The notes: generated from the letters alone by a model not told the origin. 64,000 nucleotides of DNA from Bacteroidota bacterium (GCA_016721435.1 JADKIC010000016.1:45038-109037); one strand, 5' to 3'. Positions 37,183 through 46,596 are shown, numbered from the stretch's first letter. Numbers and translations: made by a program.

Positions 37183-38097
37183 ATGTCAGTATCCGTTGAA
37201 GCAATTACAAAGTATTATGGAAGCCAGAAGGCGCTCGACGAGGTGAGCTTTACGGTTGATCCCGGACAAGTGGTTGGATTTTTGGGTCCCAATGGTGCCG
37301 GAAAGTCAACGATGATGAAAATTATCACTTGTTTTTTGCCTCCTTCATCAGGAAAGGTGACTGTAGATGGTTTCGATGTTCGGGAAAGTCCGGTGGAGGT
37401 GCGGAGAAGAGTAGGCTATTTGCCGGAGCATAATCCCCTCTATCTCGATATGTACGTAAAGGAATTCCTTGTTTTTATCGGAGGAATACAACTCGGAAGG
37501 GCTGAGGCTGAGAAGCGTACGGCGAGAATGATTGAGCTTACCGGATTAGGTCCGGAGCAGAAAAAGAAAATCGGAGCCTTATCGAAGGGCTATCGTCAGC
37601 GCGTTGGACTGGCGCAATCCATGTTGCACGACCCGGCCGTACTCATTCTGGATGAACCCACTACGGGATTGGATCCTAATCAGTTGATTGAAATAAGGCA
37701 ACTGATACGAAACATTGGCAAGGAAAAAACCGTAATACTCTCTACCCATATTATGCAGGAAGTAGAGGCCATTTGTGACCGGACGATCATAGTAAATAAG
37801 GGAAAGATTGTGGCGGATGAAAAAACAGCAGTGCTGAAAGAAAAGTTAAGTGGACGAAATGTGGTGATAGTGGAGTTCGATAAACCTATCTCCCAAAGCG
37901 AAATCGGGAAAGTAAAAGGAGTGAATACAGTCAGTAACGTGAAGGGAAATATCTGGAAATTAGAGAGTGATCAACAGGTAGATATCCGACAGCAGCTCTT
38001 TCAATTTGCCGTGCAGCAGCAGGTATCGATATTGGCGATGCAAAAGGAGGAGAGTAACCTTGAATCCGTTTTCCGTCAGCTTACCGTTGATAAATAA
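37183..38097 (+). CDS. gldA: gliding-motility ABC transporter ATPase GldA
   Basis: This is the ATP-binding subunit of the GldAFG transporter needed for gliding in Flavobacterium. The 304-residue protein has Walker A GPNGAGKST, the Q loop region GYLPEHNPLY, the signature LSKGYRQRVGLAQS and Walker B AVLILDEPTTGLDPNQ. The long C-terminal part (about residues 215-304) is typical of GldA. gldF and gldG are not adjacent. The ATG at 37183 is preferred to a TTG at 37174, which overlaps the -7 box. A related ABC-2 type ATPase is the only alternative. Confidence 0.88.
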   Translation: MSVSVEAITKYYGSQKALDEVSFTVDPGQVVGFLGPNGAGKSTMMKIITCFLPPSSGKVTVDGFDVRESPVEVRRRVGYLPEHNPLYLDMYVKEFLVFIGGIQLGRAEAEKRTARMIELTGLGPEQKKKIGALSKGYRQRVGLAQSMLHDPAVLILDEPTTGLDPNQLIEIRQLIRNIGKEKTVILSTHIMQEVEAICDRTIIVNKGKIVADEKTAVLKEKLSGRNVVIVEFDKPISQSEIGKVKGVNTVSNVKGNIWKLESDQQVDIRQQLFQFAVQQQVSILAMQKEESNLESVFRQLTVDK

Positions 38098-38122
38098 TTG
38101 CGTATTGCAAAAGTTCTATTTC

Positions 38123-38130
38123 TATATTTG
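38123..38130 (+). promoter_or_regulatory. -7 promoter box of metK
   Basis: TATATTTG matches TAnnTTTG, with TTG at 38105-38107 as a possible -33 element. It is 44 bp before the metK ATG. The short leader leaves no room for a SAM riboswitch. Confidence 0.55.
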
Positions 38131-38174
38131 TGCGCTAAAATCAAAATAATTAAACTCAAATAAATTTAAAAAAA

Positions 38175-39536
38175 ATGTCTTATCTCTTCACCTCAGAATC
38201 AGTTTCTGAAGGCCATCCTGATAAAGTGGCTGACCAGATTTCCGATGCGCTTATTGATTACTTCCTGGCTTATGATCCTCAATCCAAAGTGGCTTGTGAA
38301 ACACTGGTTACTACCGGACAGGTGGTGCTTGCCGGCGAAGTAAAATCAGATGCCTATCTGGATGTTCAGGATATTGCCCGCGAAGTCATTCGTGATATCG
38401 GTTATACCAAGAGTGAATATATGTTTGAAGCGAATTCATGCGGTATTCTTTCAGCTATTCATGAACAATCACCGGATATCAATCAGGGTGTGGAACGCAG
38501 GAAGCCTGAAGAACAGGGTGCAGGCGACCAGGGGATGATGTTCGGTTATGCGAGCCGTGAGACAGATAATTATATGCCATTACCACTTGAATTGGCGCAT
38601 CTTTTATTGCGTGAACTGGCTGCATTGCGTCGTGAGAATAAAGCGATGAAGTACCTGCGTCCGGATGCAAAAAGTCAGGTAACGATCGAATACAGTGATG
38701 ATCATCGCCCCATTCGTATTGATACCCTCGTAATCTCTACGAAGCAGGATGATTTCGGTGCTGAAAAGAAAATGTTGGATCAGATTACAAAGGATGTGAA
38801 GAATATTCTCATTCCGCGTATCATGAAAAAACTGCCAAAGCGTGTGCAGGCTTTATTCAATAATAAAATTAATTATCACGTGAATCCTACCGGTAAGTTT
38901 GTTATCGGCGGACCACACGGAGATACCGGCCTTACCGGTCGTAAGATTATCGTTGATACCTACGGTGGAAAAGGTGCTCATGGCGGAGGTGCTTTCTCCG
39001 GAAAAGATCCTTCCAAAGTGGACCGTTCTGCAGCGTATGCGGCACGTCATATTGCCAAGCATTTGGTGGCTGCAGGAGTTTGTGATGAAGCGCTCGTTCA
39101 GGTTGCTTATGCGATTGGTGTGGCGAAGCCGGTTGGTTTATACATCAATACTTATGGCACTGCTAAAGTTCCAATGACCGACGGTCAGATCGCCCGTGTC
39201 ATTGAGAAAATGCCTGATTTTGATATGCGTCCTTACTTCATTGAGAAGCGTTTCGCCCTCCGTACTCCTATCTATAGAGAAACTGCTGCTTACGGACATA
39301 TGGGTCGCGAAAGTAAAGAGGTGGTAAAGGTGTTCAATAAAGGAAGAAAGACAGAGAAGAAAGTGAAAGTGGTGCTCTTCCCATGGGAAAAACTAAATGC
39401 TATTGAAAGCGTGAAAAAGGCTTTTAATTTGAATGCCGTAGCTGAGAAGAAATCTTCAGCAAAAGCGCAAGTGAAAGCGAATTCAAACGGAAAAGCCGGT
39501 GATAAAAAAGGAAAGCAGTTGATGCTCCTCGCTTAA
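38175..39536 (+). CDS. metK: S-adenosylmethionine synthase
   Basis: The enzyme makes SAM from methionine and ATP. The 453-residue protein has SVSEGHPDKVADQISDALID (ATP and Mg2+ site), GAGDQGMMFGYA, the P-loop-like GGAFSGKDPSKVDRSAAYAA and a well conserved core. It is about 60-70 residues longer than E. coli MetK. Part of the excess is a central insertion typical of the phylum. The rest is a Lys/Ala-rich tail (AEKKSSAKAQVKANSNGKAG) that is unlikely to be catalytic. A strong terminator follows. Confidence 0.96.
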   Translation: MSYLFTSESVSEGHPDKVADQISDALIDYFLAYDPQSKVACETLVTTGQVVLAGEVKSDAYLDVQDIAREVIRDIGYTKSEYMFEANSCGILSAIHEQSPDINQGVERRKPEEQGAGDQGMMFGYASRETDNYMPLPLELAHLLLRELAALRRENKAMKYLRPDAKSQVTIEYSDDHRPIRIDTLVISTKQDDFGAEKKMLDQITKDVKNILIPRIMKKLPKRVQALFNNKINYHVNPTGKFVIGGPHGDTGLTGRKIIVDTYGGKGAHGGGAFSGKDPSKVDRSAAYAARHIAKHLVAAGVCDEALVQVAYAIGVAKPVGLYINTYGTAKVPMTDGQIARVIEKMPDFDMRPYFIEKRFALRTPIYRETAAYGHMGRESKEVVKVFNKGRKTEKKVKVVLFPWEKLNAIESVKKAFNLNAVAEKKSSAKAQVKANSNGKAGDKKGKQLMLLA

Positions 39537-39557
39537 TCTGATAGATCAATACAACGA

Positions 39558-39592
39558 AAGGCTGTCTCATGAAGGGACAGCCTTTTTGTTTT
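39558..39592 (+). terminator. rho-independent terminator of metK
   Basis: AGGCTGTC (39559-39566) pairs with GACAGCCT (39576-39583), followed by TTTTTGTTTT. The stem is the same as in the groEL terminator at 49901-49936. Confidence 0.85.
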
Positions 39593-39633
39593 AGTTCCCG
39601 CCTCTAAATGGCTTGTACGATAAATTGCATGGA

Positions 39634-40305
39634 TTACTGATCATCATTCACTCTGTTCAGGAAGTTAATCAGAGGTAACATGGCTTTATAAGATGCTTCA
39701 CATTCCTTGATGAATTTGGGATCTTTCAACTGTTTGCTATTAATAGAACGGGAAGCAATGAAGCTGGTGTATTTCAGATATTCACCGGCAGGATGGTCGG
39801 CGGGAATGCCTTTCGGGAGTTTTTTTAATTTATGATCTTCGAGGAGAGCGAAGTGTTTTTTGAAAGTTTTATTTTCAATGATTCTGATAAACTCTTCGTG
39901 GTTGTACTCGATTTCCTGTCTGATTTTTTTCAGCAATGCTGACTCCGGCATCCAGTAACCTCCGGCGAGAAAGGTACCCCATTCTCCCTGCGGTTCAATC
40001 TGAAAATAAAATCCACAATACGGAGACCTTCTGCCACCCTTCTTGATAGAAGCGCCGAAATTGGTTTTATAAGGGTCCTTGTTTTTACTGAACCTAACAT
40101 CTCTGTATATACGAAATACACAGTCCTTCGCCTGAAGGTCTTTTAATGGAGGATCGGATTTAGCAAGGGCTTTGATCAGTTCATCTACAAACTGCTCAAA
40201 ATCTTTTTTTGCATCCTCATACTTGCTTCGGTTTTCTTCAAACCATTCTCTGTTATTGTTTTTTTTAAGGTCTCTCAGAAACTTTAAAGTGGATTCTTTG
40301 ATCAT
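39634..40305 (-). CDS. DUF2461 family protein
   Basis: The 223-residue protein is a full-length DUF2461 member. It has an N-terminal LKFLRDLKKNNNREWFEENR, the core FRIYRDVRFSKNKDPYKTNF and the glycine-rich CGFYFQIEPQGEWGTFLAGG. No catalytic site is established for the family. It is probably cytosolic, as no signal peptide or membrane segment is seen. A TATCTTTG -7 box at 40331-40338 precedes it. It converges on metK, with the metK terminator between them. Confidence 0.88.
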   Translation of the reverse strand: MIKESTLKFLRDLKKNNNREWFEENRSKYEDAKKDFEQFVDELIKALAKSDPPLKDLQAKDCVFRIYRDVRFSKNKDPYKTNFGASIKKGGRRSPYCGFYFQIEPQGEWGTFLAGGYWMPESALLKKIRQEIEYNHEEFIRIIENKTFKKHFALLEDHKLKKLPKGIPADHPAGEYLKYTSFIASRSINSKQLKDPKFIKECEASYKAMLPLINFLNRVNDDQ

Positions 40306-40330
40306 TTTAAACGAATTACTATAATTTTTG

Positions 40331-40338
40331 CAAAGATA
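40331..40338 (-). promoter_or_regulatory. -7 promoter box of the DUF2461 gene
   Basis: The minus strand reads TATCTTTG, an exact match, 25 bp before the ATG at 40305. Confidence 0.5.
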
Positions 40339-40408
40339 AGTAACTGTATGTTAGTAACTTAATTATAAACAAAGATTGTACTCATATGATATTCGAAAAA
40401 AACTTTTT

Positions 40409-40438
40409 TACATTTGCCTTACTGTCTTAATAAGTTTG
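40409..40438 (+). promoter_or_regulatory. two candidate -7 boxes for the small acidic-tail gene
   Basis: TACATTTG (40409-40416) and TAAGTTTG (40431-40438) both fit TAnnTTTG, 58-80 bp before the ATG at 40496. Confidence 0.4.
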
Positions 40439-40495
40439 TAATTCAACCACTTAAATACCCAAAAAATCCTGACCATATCTCTTGCGTAGCAAACA

Positions 40496-40720
40496 ATGAA
40501 GACCCCTAAAAAAACGGCTAAGCCAACCGCTGAAAAAGCGAAGAAGGCCGCTCCCGGAGGCAAGACCCGAAAAATGGAGCCCCTTAAGTCAAAGGAGTTA
40601 AAAAATCAAAAATTTGACGAACTCGATGAAGAAGATGATGAACAAATCGATCCTGAAATGATGGACGATAATTTCAAAGGCTTTGATGACAGTTACGACG
40701 ATGATGAGGATGATATTTAA
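40496..40720 (+). CDS. small protein with basic N-terminus and acidic C-terminus
   Basis: The 74-residue protein has a Lys/Ala/Pro-rich first half (TPKKTAKPTAEKAKKAAPGG). The second half is very acidic (DELDEEDDEQIDPEMMDD, ending DDDEDDI). It is probably disordered and could bind nucleic acid or basic proteins. Similar short proteins occur in other Bacteroidota, without a known function. Its stop codon touches the stop codon of the converging anmK gene, with no base between them. Confidence 0.7.
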   Translation: MKTPKKTAKPTAEKAKKAAPGGKTRKMEPLKSKELKNQKFDELDEEDDEQIDPEMMDDNFKGFDDSYDDDEDDI

Positions 40721-41797
40721 TTATTCACCTCTGTAAAAAGCTCCACCCACATGTTGTTTCACTGAACCGGTAGCACTATCGAAAACATTTACTCTCCCCC
40801 AATAATTTAATACACCCAGGAAGGCAAATACTATTGCTTCCTTAAATTGAACGAGTTCTTTTTTAGGGACGTGGAGTTGTTTTTTGCTTTTTTCCGAAAT
40901 TCTTTTCAATAGATAAGTATTGAATGCACCTCCTCCGGTCACAAGGATTTTAGCTTGTTCAGGCAATGATTTAAGAGCTAAAGTGTGTTGGTCAGCAATA
41001 TGCTCGCAAACTGTCCGACATAGATCAGTTGTTTTTCCGTTTTGAAGTATTGGCAAAAAGTGCTTTTCAAACCATTCTCTTCCGATAGATTTCGCTCCTT
41101 TTACTTTATAGAATTCCAATTCATTCATGGCCTTCAGTTTTTCCGGAATGACTTCTCCGATTGCTGCTAATTTCCCTCTGTCATCATAGGGAAGTCCTTC
41201 CCGGTTGGCCAATACATTCAGCGCCATATTCACCGGTGAAATGTCGAAGGCGATTCTCCGATTTTCTGCTAGCATGGAAATATTTGCAATCCCACCAAGA
41301 TTTATACAGGCATCGTAATCGGAAAATAAATAATGGTCACCTACCGGAACCAGGGGCGCACCTTGTCCACCCAGAGCGACATCTTTTGATCTGAAATCAC
41401 AAACAGTATCAATACCGGTTACAGCGGCGATGTGAGCCCCACAGCCAATTTGTGTCGTATAATCAAGGTCAGGGCGGTGAAAAAGGGTATGTCCATGAGA
41501 GGCAATTAAGTCTGGTTTTTGAGGGAGGTGATGGGCAAAGGCGTTGATCATCTCTCCGTACATTCTACCCAGGGCCGCATGGGTTTCAAAAACAAGTGGT
41601 GCAGGGGCCTCATGCAAATGGCGCAGTTTATTTTCCCATTCGGAAGAATAGGGTATTGTTTCTGCTTTAATCAGGGCGTAGGCCCAGCGGTTTTCTAAGT
41701 TTTTAAATGAACAGGCCGCAAGGTCTACACCGTCCAGAGAGGTGCCTGACATGAGTCCGATCACGGTTATTTTATTGCTTTCATCGTTTATTAACAT
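40721..41797 (-). CDS. anmK: anhydro-N-acetylmuramic acid kinase
   Basis: The enzyme phosphorylates anhydroMurNAc released during cell-wall turnover, feeding peptidoglycan recycling. The 358-residue protein has the ATP-binding GLMSGTSLDGVDLA, the catalytic ASHGHTLFH, GGQGAPLVPVGD and the C-terminal ILVTGGGAFNTYLL. The length is normal. A weak -7 box (TTCCTTTG, minus strand of 41804-41811) precedes it. It is divergent from the acyl-CoA dehydrogenase gene and ends directly against the preceding small gene. Confidence 0.95.
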   Translation of the reverse strand: MLINDESNKITVIGLMSGTSLDGVDLAACSFKNLENRWAYALIKAETIPYSSEWENKLRHLHEAPAPLVFETHAALGRMYGEMINAFAHHLPQKPDLIASHGHTLFHRPDLDYTTQIGCGAHIAAVTGIDTVCDFRSKDVALGGQGAPLVPVGDHYLFSDYDACINLGGIANISMLAENRRIAFDISPVNMALNVLANREGLPYDDRGKLAAIGEVIPEKLKAMNELEFYKVKGAKSIGREWFEKHFLPILQNGKTTDLCRTVCEHIADQHTLALKSLPEQAKILVTGGGAFNTYLLKRISEKSKKQLHVPKKELVQFKEAIVFAFLGVLNYWGRVNVFDSATGSVKQHVGGAFYRGE

Positions 41798-41850
41798 ACC
41801 CGCAAAGGAAAAACTTTTAGGCAGATAAGCGATCGAGACCTTTAAAGGTT

Positions 41851-41858
41851 TATTTTTG
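41851..41858 (+). promoter_or_regulatory. -7 promoter box of the acyl-CoA dehydrogenase operon
   Basis: TATTTTTG matches TAnnTTTG and lies 22 bp before the ATG at 41881. Confidence 0.5.
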
Positions 41859-41880
41859 ACACTTAAACGGAAAGAAAAAT

Positions 41881-43020
41881 ATGTTTTTTCAACTCACTGA
41901 AGAACAATTAATGATACAACAAGCTGCCCGTGATTTCGCGCAGCAGGAATTACTCCCCGGAGTGATAGAGAGAGATGAACACCAGAAATTCCCTAAAGAA
42001 CAGGTAAAGCGCCTCGGTGAATTGGGTTTTTTAGGAATGATGGTAGACCCGAAGTACGGCGGTGGAGGACTCGATGCGATTTCTTACGTGCTGGCCATGG
42101 AAGAAATTTCAAAAATCGATGCTTCTGTCTCCGTGATTATGTCGGTAAATAATAGTCTCGTTTGCTGGGGACTTGAAACCTTCGGCACAGAAGCACAAAA
42201 GCAAAAGTATCTGGTTCCATTGGCGAAAGGAGAGATCATCGGTGCTTTTTGCTTATCGGAACCTGAAGCGGGATCAGATGCCACTTCGCAGAGAACAACG
42301 GCTGTTGATAACGGAGATCATTATATTTTAAATGGAACCAAGAACTGGATTACCAATGGAGGTTCAGCTTCTGTTTACCTTGTGATGGCTCAAACGGATG
42401 TTTCAAAAGGCCATAAGGGGATCAATTGTCTTATCGTGGAGAAGGATATGCCCGGTTTTACCATCGGATTGAAGGAGAATAAACTCGGAATCAGAGGATC
42501 TGATACCCATTCTCTGATGTTCCAGGATGTGAAAGTCCCGAAGGAACAACGTGTTGGGGAGGATGGCTTTGGATTTAAGTTTGCCATGAAGACCCTTACA
42601 GGCGGAAGGATAGGAATTGCCTCTCAAGCATTAGGCATTGCCAGCGGAGCCTATGAGCTCGCGTTGAAATACTCTAAAGAGCGAAAGGCTTTCGGCAAAG
42701 AGATCAGTCATCATCAGGCTATTCAATTTAAATTGGCCGATATGGCAACCGAAATCGAAGCCGCACGTTTACTATGTCTGAAAGCAGCCTGGTTAAAAGA
42801 CAATGGCCTCGATTATAATCAGGCCGGTTCAATGGCTAAATTGTTTTCATCAGAGGTGGCCATGCGGACTACCGTGGAAGCCGTCCAGATTCATGGTGGA
42901 TACGGGTATGTGAAGGAGTTTCATGTTGAACGATTGATGAGGGATGCTAAAATTACGCAGATCTACGAGGGCACTTCGGAGATTCAACGAATAGTTATTG
43001 CGAGAAGTGTCTTACAATAA
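41881..43020 (+). CDS. acyl-CoA dehydrogenase (short-chain type)
   Basis: This is an FAD enzyme that oxidises acyl-CoA to enoyl-CoA in fatty-acid or branched-chain amino-acid breakdown. The 379-residue protein contains CLSEPEAGSDATSQRT, LNGTKNWITNGG, RKAFGKEISHHQAIQF, the FAD/tetramer QIHGGYGYVKEF and the catalytic glutamate in ITQIYEGTSEIQRIVI. Sequence and length resemble butyryl-CoA dehydrogenases, but chain-length preference cannot be read. The export genes begin 5 bp downstream, probably by chance rather than shared function. Confidence 0.93.
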   Translation: MFFQLTEEQLMIQQAARDFAQQELLPGVIERDEHQKFPKEQVKRLGELGFLGMMVDPKYGGGGLDAISYVLAMEEISKIDASVSVIMSVNNSLVCWGLETFGTEAQKQKYLVPLAKGEIIGAFCLSEPEAGSDATSQRTTAVDNGDHYILNGTKNWITNGGSASVYLVMAQTDVSKGHKGINCLIVEKDMPGFTIGLKENKLGIRGSDTHSLMFQDVKVPKEQRVGEDGFGFKFAMKTLTGGRIGIASQALGIASGAYELALKYSKERKAFGKEISHHQAIQFKLADMATEIEAARLLCLKAAWLKDNGLDYNQAGSMAKLFSSEVAMRTTVEAVQIHGGYGYVKEFHVERLMRDAKITQIYEGTSEIQRIVIARSVLQ

Positions 43021-43025
43021 ATTCT

Positions 43026-43793
43026 ATGTATAGAAAAAGAATATTTTTTCCGGTTTTAATTTCATTGATTCTCTTACTTGCCAATGCGTGTACTCCGCAG
43101 CGAAAGGTGGTCTATATGCAGGGAGATGTGGCTTTGCTGAATGATACCACCACATTTACCATGCTGTTGTATCCGGGTGACATACTCATGATCCAGCTCT
43201 TTACCATTAATCCGGATGCTTTTCCGGGGATTGGTATTTCAGCAGGGGAGTCGGAAGGGAATGATAACCGCTCTGCCTATGAGAAGGGCTTTGTATTGGA
43301 TAAATCAGGAAAGGTAACGCTTCCTTATATCGGAGCTTTAAATCTGAATGGGTATACCCTGGATCAGGCCCATGATACCATCATCGAGCGATTTAAGAAA
43401 TATATTGATGATCCCGTTATCATTTTGAAGAAACTTAGTTTTAAAGTTTCCATCATTGGAGAGGTGAATCGCCCCGGCTTGTATTATGTTCCGAGTGAAC
43501 AACTCACCTTGCTGGAAGCATTGGCCCTGGCAGGTGATCTGAATAATTTCGCGGATAGAACCAATCTTAAAATATTGCGTAAGACACCTACCGGAATTCT
43601 GGAGTTGCCCGTAGATATCACCAATAAAGCTTCGTTTACCGGAATAACTAAATTCATCTATCCGGATGATATTATTTATGTACCACCTACCCGAAAGAAA
43701 GCCTTTACCGCGATTTCTCCGGCAACCGCTGTGATAACTTCTTTCCTTACAGCCGTTGCCCTTATCGCAACAGCCTATTTGAGGTCACAATGA
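43026..43793 (+). CDS. Wza-type polysaccharide export lipoprotein
   Basis: This 255-residue outer-membrane export component has a lipobox (LILLLANAC, Cys about 20). The polysaccharide-export domain (LYPGDILMIQLFTINPDAFP, GKVTLPYIGALNLNGYTL) is followed by an SLBB domain (FKVSIIGEVNRPGLYYVPSE). A C-terminal hydrophobic helix (VITSFLTAVALIATAYL) could cross the outer membrane as in Wza. It overlaps the following kinase gene by 4 bp (ATGA), so the pair is cotranslated. Glycosyltransferases and a flippase are not in the window. Confidence 0.92.
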   Translation: MYRKRIFFPVLISLILLLANACTPQRKVVYMQGDVALLNDTTTFTMLLYPGDILMIQLFTINPDAFPGIGISAGESEGNDNRSAYEKGFVLDKSGKVTLPYIGALNLNGYTLDQAHDTIIERFKKYIDDPVIILKKLSFKVSIIGEVNRPGLYYVPSEQLTLLEALALAGDLNNFADRTNLKILRKTPTGILELPVDITNKASFTGITKFIYPDDIIYVPPTRKKAFTAISPATAVITSFLTAVALIATAYLRSQ

Positions 43794-46237
43794 ACAACAT
43801 CAATAAAAAGTCCCGTCCTGAAGATGAATTTCAAATTCAGCAACTCCTGCGTGAACTGCTGCTGAAGTGGCATTATTTTGTGATCGCCGGAATTGTTTTC
43901 GCCGGACTTGCCTTTATCTATATCAAAGTTACCCTTCCGGTCTATCAAGCCAATTCAAGTATATTGGTGGAGGATTCAAAATCTTCCGCTTCTAACTTCG
44001 AGGATTTTCTCTCGAGTGATTTATTCGGGACCAGTTTAAATCTTCCTACTGAAATCGGCATCTTAAGATCAAGGACGGTGGTTCAACAAACGATTGAGCG
44101 TTTGAATTTAAGTACACAGTTCTGGTCATTAAATCGTTTTCCATCTCAAAACTGGCTGAATTCTATCTTTCCTGCTCAGCCGCTTTATCCGAAGTCCCCG
44201 CTACGGTTGGAGGTAGATACGTTTATCAGAGAATTTAAAGACCTCGCCTTTGACGTTAAAATTATTGATGAAAAAAGTTATGAGCTGGAAGTAGAATATG
44301 AAGGCGATAAACTTCCCTATTTTCAGCTGAGTAAGAAATTTCTTTTTGGCGAAACGGTGACTACCGATTTTTTTAAATTCCGTCTGTTTAGAAATGAAGC
44401 GAATAATCCATTGAATGGAGGAATGTATGAGTTTAAAGTCAGGTCCACGAATAAACTGGTGGCTGAAATTTTAGAGAATCTCACGGCAGAACCACTCGAT
44501 AAAGAAGCCAATATTGTGAAGCTTACTTATCAGGATTATATTCCGCTTCGTGCATTGGATATTTTAAATACAATCGGTGAAGTGTATATCGATCTGGAAG
44601 TGCAAGACAAGGCGGAAGTGGCTTCATTGACCTTAAAATTTGTTGACGAACAACTGAGCAATACCGGTTCTACTTTAAGTAGTACAGAGCAGGAAATGCA
44701 GGCGTTTAAGGAGAAGAATAAAACGGTCGACCTCAGCGAAGAATCACGTTCCGTTTTGCAGAAATTGAATCAACTGGATATTGAGCGGGTAAAGAATAAC
44801 ATCGAACTCGCTTCTCTTGAAAATTTGTATAATTATGTCATCAGCAACGAAGACCTGACCAATCTCGCGCCTTCCAGTTTAGGCATTCCGGATCCGTTGT
44901 TGGTGGAACTGATCACCAATTTTCAGGCCTTACAATCCAAGAAGAAAAGTATTTCCTACGGAATAAAGTCGGATGCACCCGCGGTAAAAATATTGGATGA
45001 ACAGATTCAGGAAAACAGAGCATCGCTGTTGGAGAACATCCGATCCATTCAAAAGCGAATGCTGATTACCAGAAATTCCTTAAATGGTCAGCTGAGTCAA
45101 TATGAGGAAAGCATAAAGCAGATCCCTGAAATTGAAAGGCAACTCCTTGGCATAAAAAGAAATTTCGAAGTCAATCAGAATATCTATACGTTCCTGCTGC
45201 AGAAAAAAGCAGAGACGAGTATTGCTAAAGCTACTGCCGTTTCAGACAATAAAATACTCGATGAATCTGCACTCGCCGATGAACCGGTTCAGCCAAACAA
45301 AAAAATTATTGCTGTCCTTATTTTCCTGTTAACGGGAATTGTGCCCACTGCTATTATTACCATTTCCACGCTGATGCGTACTACGGTGATGAACCGTGAT
45401 GATATTACCGGGATCACTCAGGTTCCTGTTATTGGTGTTGTAGGTCATTCGGAAGATGAGAATAATCTGATTGTGCAGATGCGGCCGAAGTCGGCGTTAG
45501 CAGAGGCGTTCCGGACGATTCGTACCAATATTCAGTTTTACGGTTCCGGCAATAAGTGCAAAACTATTTTGATCACCTCGTCGATAGGAGGGGAAGGGAA
45601 GTCATTTATCACGTTGAATCTCGCCACAGTACTTGCGATGCAACAGAAGAAAGTGCTGGTGATCGGTCTGGATTTAAGAAAGCCAAAGTTGTATCAGGAT
45701 TTTGGATGGAAGAATGATATGGGTGCTTCTAATTATCTGGTCGGGTCAGCAACGCTGGAATCTGTTATCAGAAAATCAAGCATTCCTTTTCTTGATCTGA
45801 TCATTGCGGGACCTATCCCGCCAAATCCTGCGGAGTTACTTTCGCGCCCTGCTATGGGAGAAATGATCAACACGCTGAAGGAGCAATATGATTTCATTGT
45901 GATCGATACTCCTCCGATTGGTGTGGTGTCGGATGCATTTATCCTGATGCCGTTTGCCGATATCAATATGTATCTCGTACGTCAGGGCTATTCCCGTCTT
46001 GAATTCCTCAAGTCGCTGGATGAACTTTATAAGGATGGTAAAATTCCGAATGCCTGTATCCTGTTGAATGATTCCGATTTTGCATTGTCTTATGGTTACG
46101 GACACCATTATGGATACATCAATGGCAATGCCGGCTATTATGATATGCAGGAAGTGGAGAATGAGAAGCGAAAAACGGGCTGGAGAAAAATTCTTTCTTC
46201 CTTCACGAAAAAAAGAAGATCACGTCAGGAATCCTGA
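43790..46237 (+). CDS. Wzc-type chain-length regulator / BY tyrosine kinase
   Basis: This inner-membrane protein of 815 residues partners the Wza-type exporter. It has an N-terminal Wzz domain with first membrane helix (FVIAGIVFAGLAFIYIKV), a long coiled-coil periplasmic part and a second helix near residue 510 (IIAVLIFLLTGIVPTAII). The cytoplasmic kinase has Walker A SSIGGEGKSFITLN, Walker A' VLVIGLDLRKP and Walker B FIVIDTPPIG. The C-terminal tyrosine cluster (SYGYGHHYGYINGNAGYYD) is the autophosphorylation site. Its last 30 codons are repeated, decayed, in the region after the gene. Confidence 0.94.
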   Translation: MNNINKKSRPEDEFQIQQLLRELLLKWHYFVIAGIVFAGLAFIYIKVTLPVYQANSSILVEDSKSSASNFEDFLSSDLFGTSLNLPTEIGILRSRTVVQQTIERLNLSTQFWSLNRFPSQNWLNSIFPAQPLYPKSPLRLEVDTFIREFKDLAFDVKIIDEKSYELEVEYEGDKLPYFQLSKKFLFGETVTTDFFKFRLFRNEANNPLNGGMYEFKVRSTNKLVAEILENLTAEPLDKEANIVKLTYQDYIPLRALDILNTIGEVYIDLEVQDKAEVASLTLKFVDEQLSNTGSTLSSTEQEMQAFKEKNKTVDLSEESRSVLQKLNQLDIERVKNNIELASLENLYNYVISNEDLTNLAPSSLGIPDPLLVELITNFQALQSKKKSISYGIKSDAPAVKILDEQIQENRASLLENIRSIQKRMLITRNSLNGQLSQYEESIKQIPEIERQLLGIKRNFEVNQNIYTFLLQKKAETSIAKATAVSDNKILDESALADEPVQPNKKIIAVLIFLLTGIVPTAIITISTLMRTTVMNRDDITGITQVPVIGVVGHSEDENNLIVQMRPKSALAEAFRTIRTNIQFYGSGNKCKTILITSSIGGEGKSFITLNLATVLAMQQKKVLVIGLDLRKPKLYQDFGWKNDMGASNYLVGSATLESVIRKSSIPFLDLIIAGPIPPNPAELLSRPAMGEMINTLKEQYDFIVIDTPPIGVVSDAFILMPFADINMYLVRQGYSRLEFLKSLDELYKDGKIPNACILLNDSDFALSYGYGHHYGYINGNAGYYDMQEVENEKRKTGWRKILSSFTKKRRSRQES

Positions 46238-46304
46238 AAGACGTCGTATTCAATTTCACTTACTAATGGATTCAGATTGTCTTGGACATAATGTTTACGG
46301 CTTT

Positions 46305-46346
46305 TAACCACAGAGAAACAGAGGTGACACGGAGCTTCACGGAGGG
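46305..46346. repeat. dispersed CACAGAG/CACGGAG-type intergenic repeat
   Basis: TAACCACAGAGAAACAGAGG followed by GACACGGAG and TTCACGGAGGG resembles a short repeat I know from intergenic regions of many unrelated bacteria. One copy is seen here. Confidence 0.5.
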
Positions 46347-46576
46347 CTTGCGCTTTGAAGGGTAAGATGTAGATAAATTCACCCTTGCGTAAAGGTGAAA
46401 ATCGAGAGCAATAGACGGGCTGAAAAATTCTTTCTTCCTTCAGGAAAAAAAGAAAATCCCGTCAGGAGTCCTGAAAGGCATTGTTCTCAATTTCTCTCAT
46501 ACGATTTTATTTTTCGATTATAAAAATTTTAGTTTTGAATAAAGGAATATTCTGATAATTAAATCTTTTGTTAAAA

Positions 46577-46596
46577 CCTGTCTGCCGACAGGCAGG
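46577..46596. repeat. 20-bp perfect-type palindrome in a GC-rich island
   Basis: CCTGTCTGCCGACAGGCAGG (imperfectly palindromic around CCGA) is followed by the GC-rich CGCAGCGACCGCCGCGGATC. The GC content is far above the AT-rich surroundings. Palindromes of this form recur between genes in Bacteroidota. Confidence 0.5.

Noticed and set aside
38098..38174. SAM riboswitch before metK
   Set aside because: The leader after the -7 box is about 40 nt and shows no riboswitch-like pairing.
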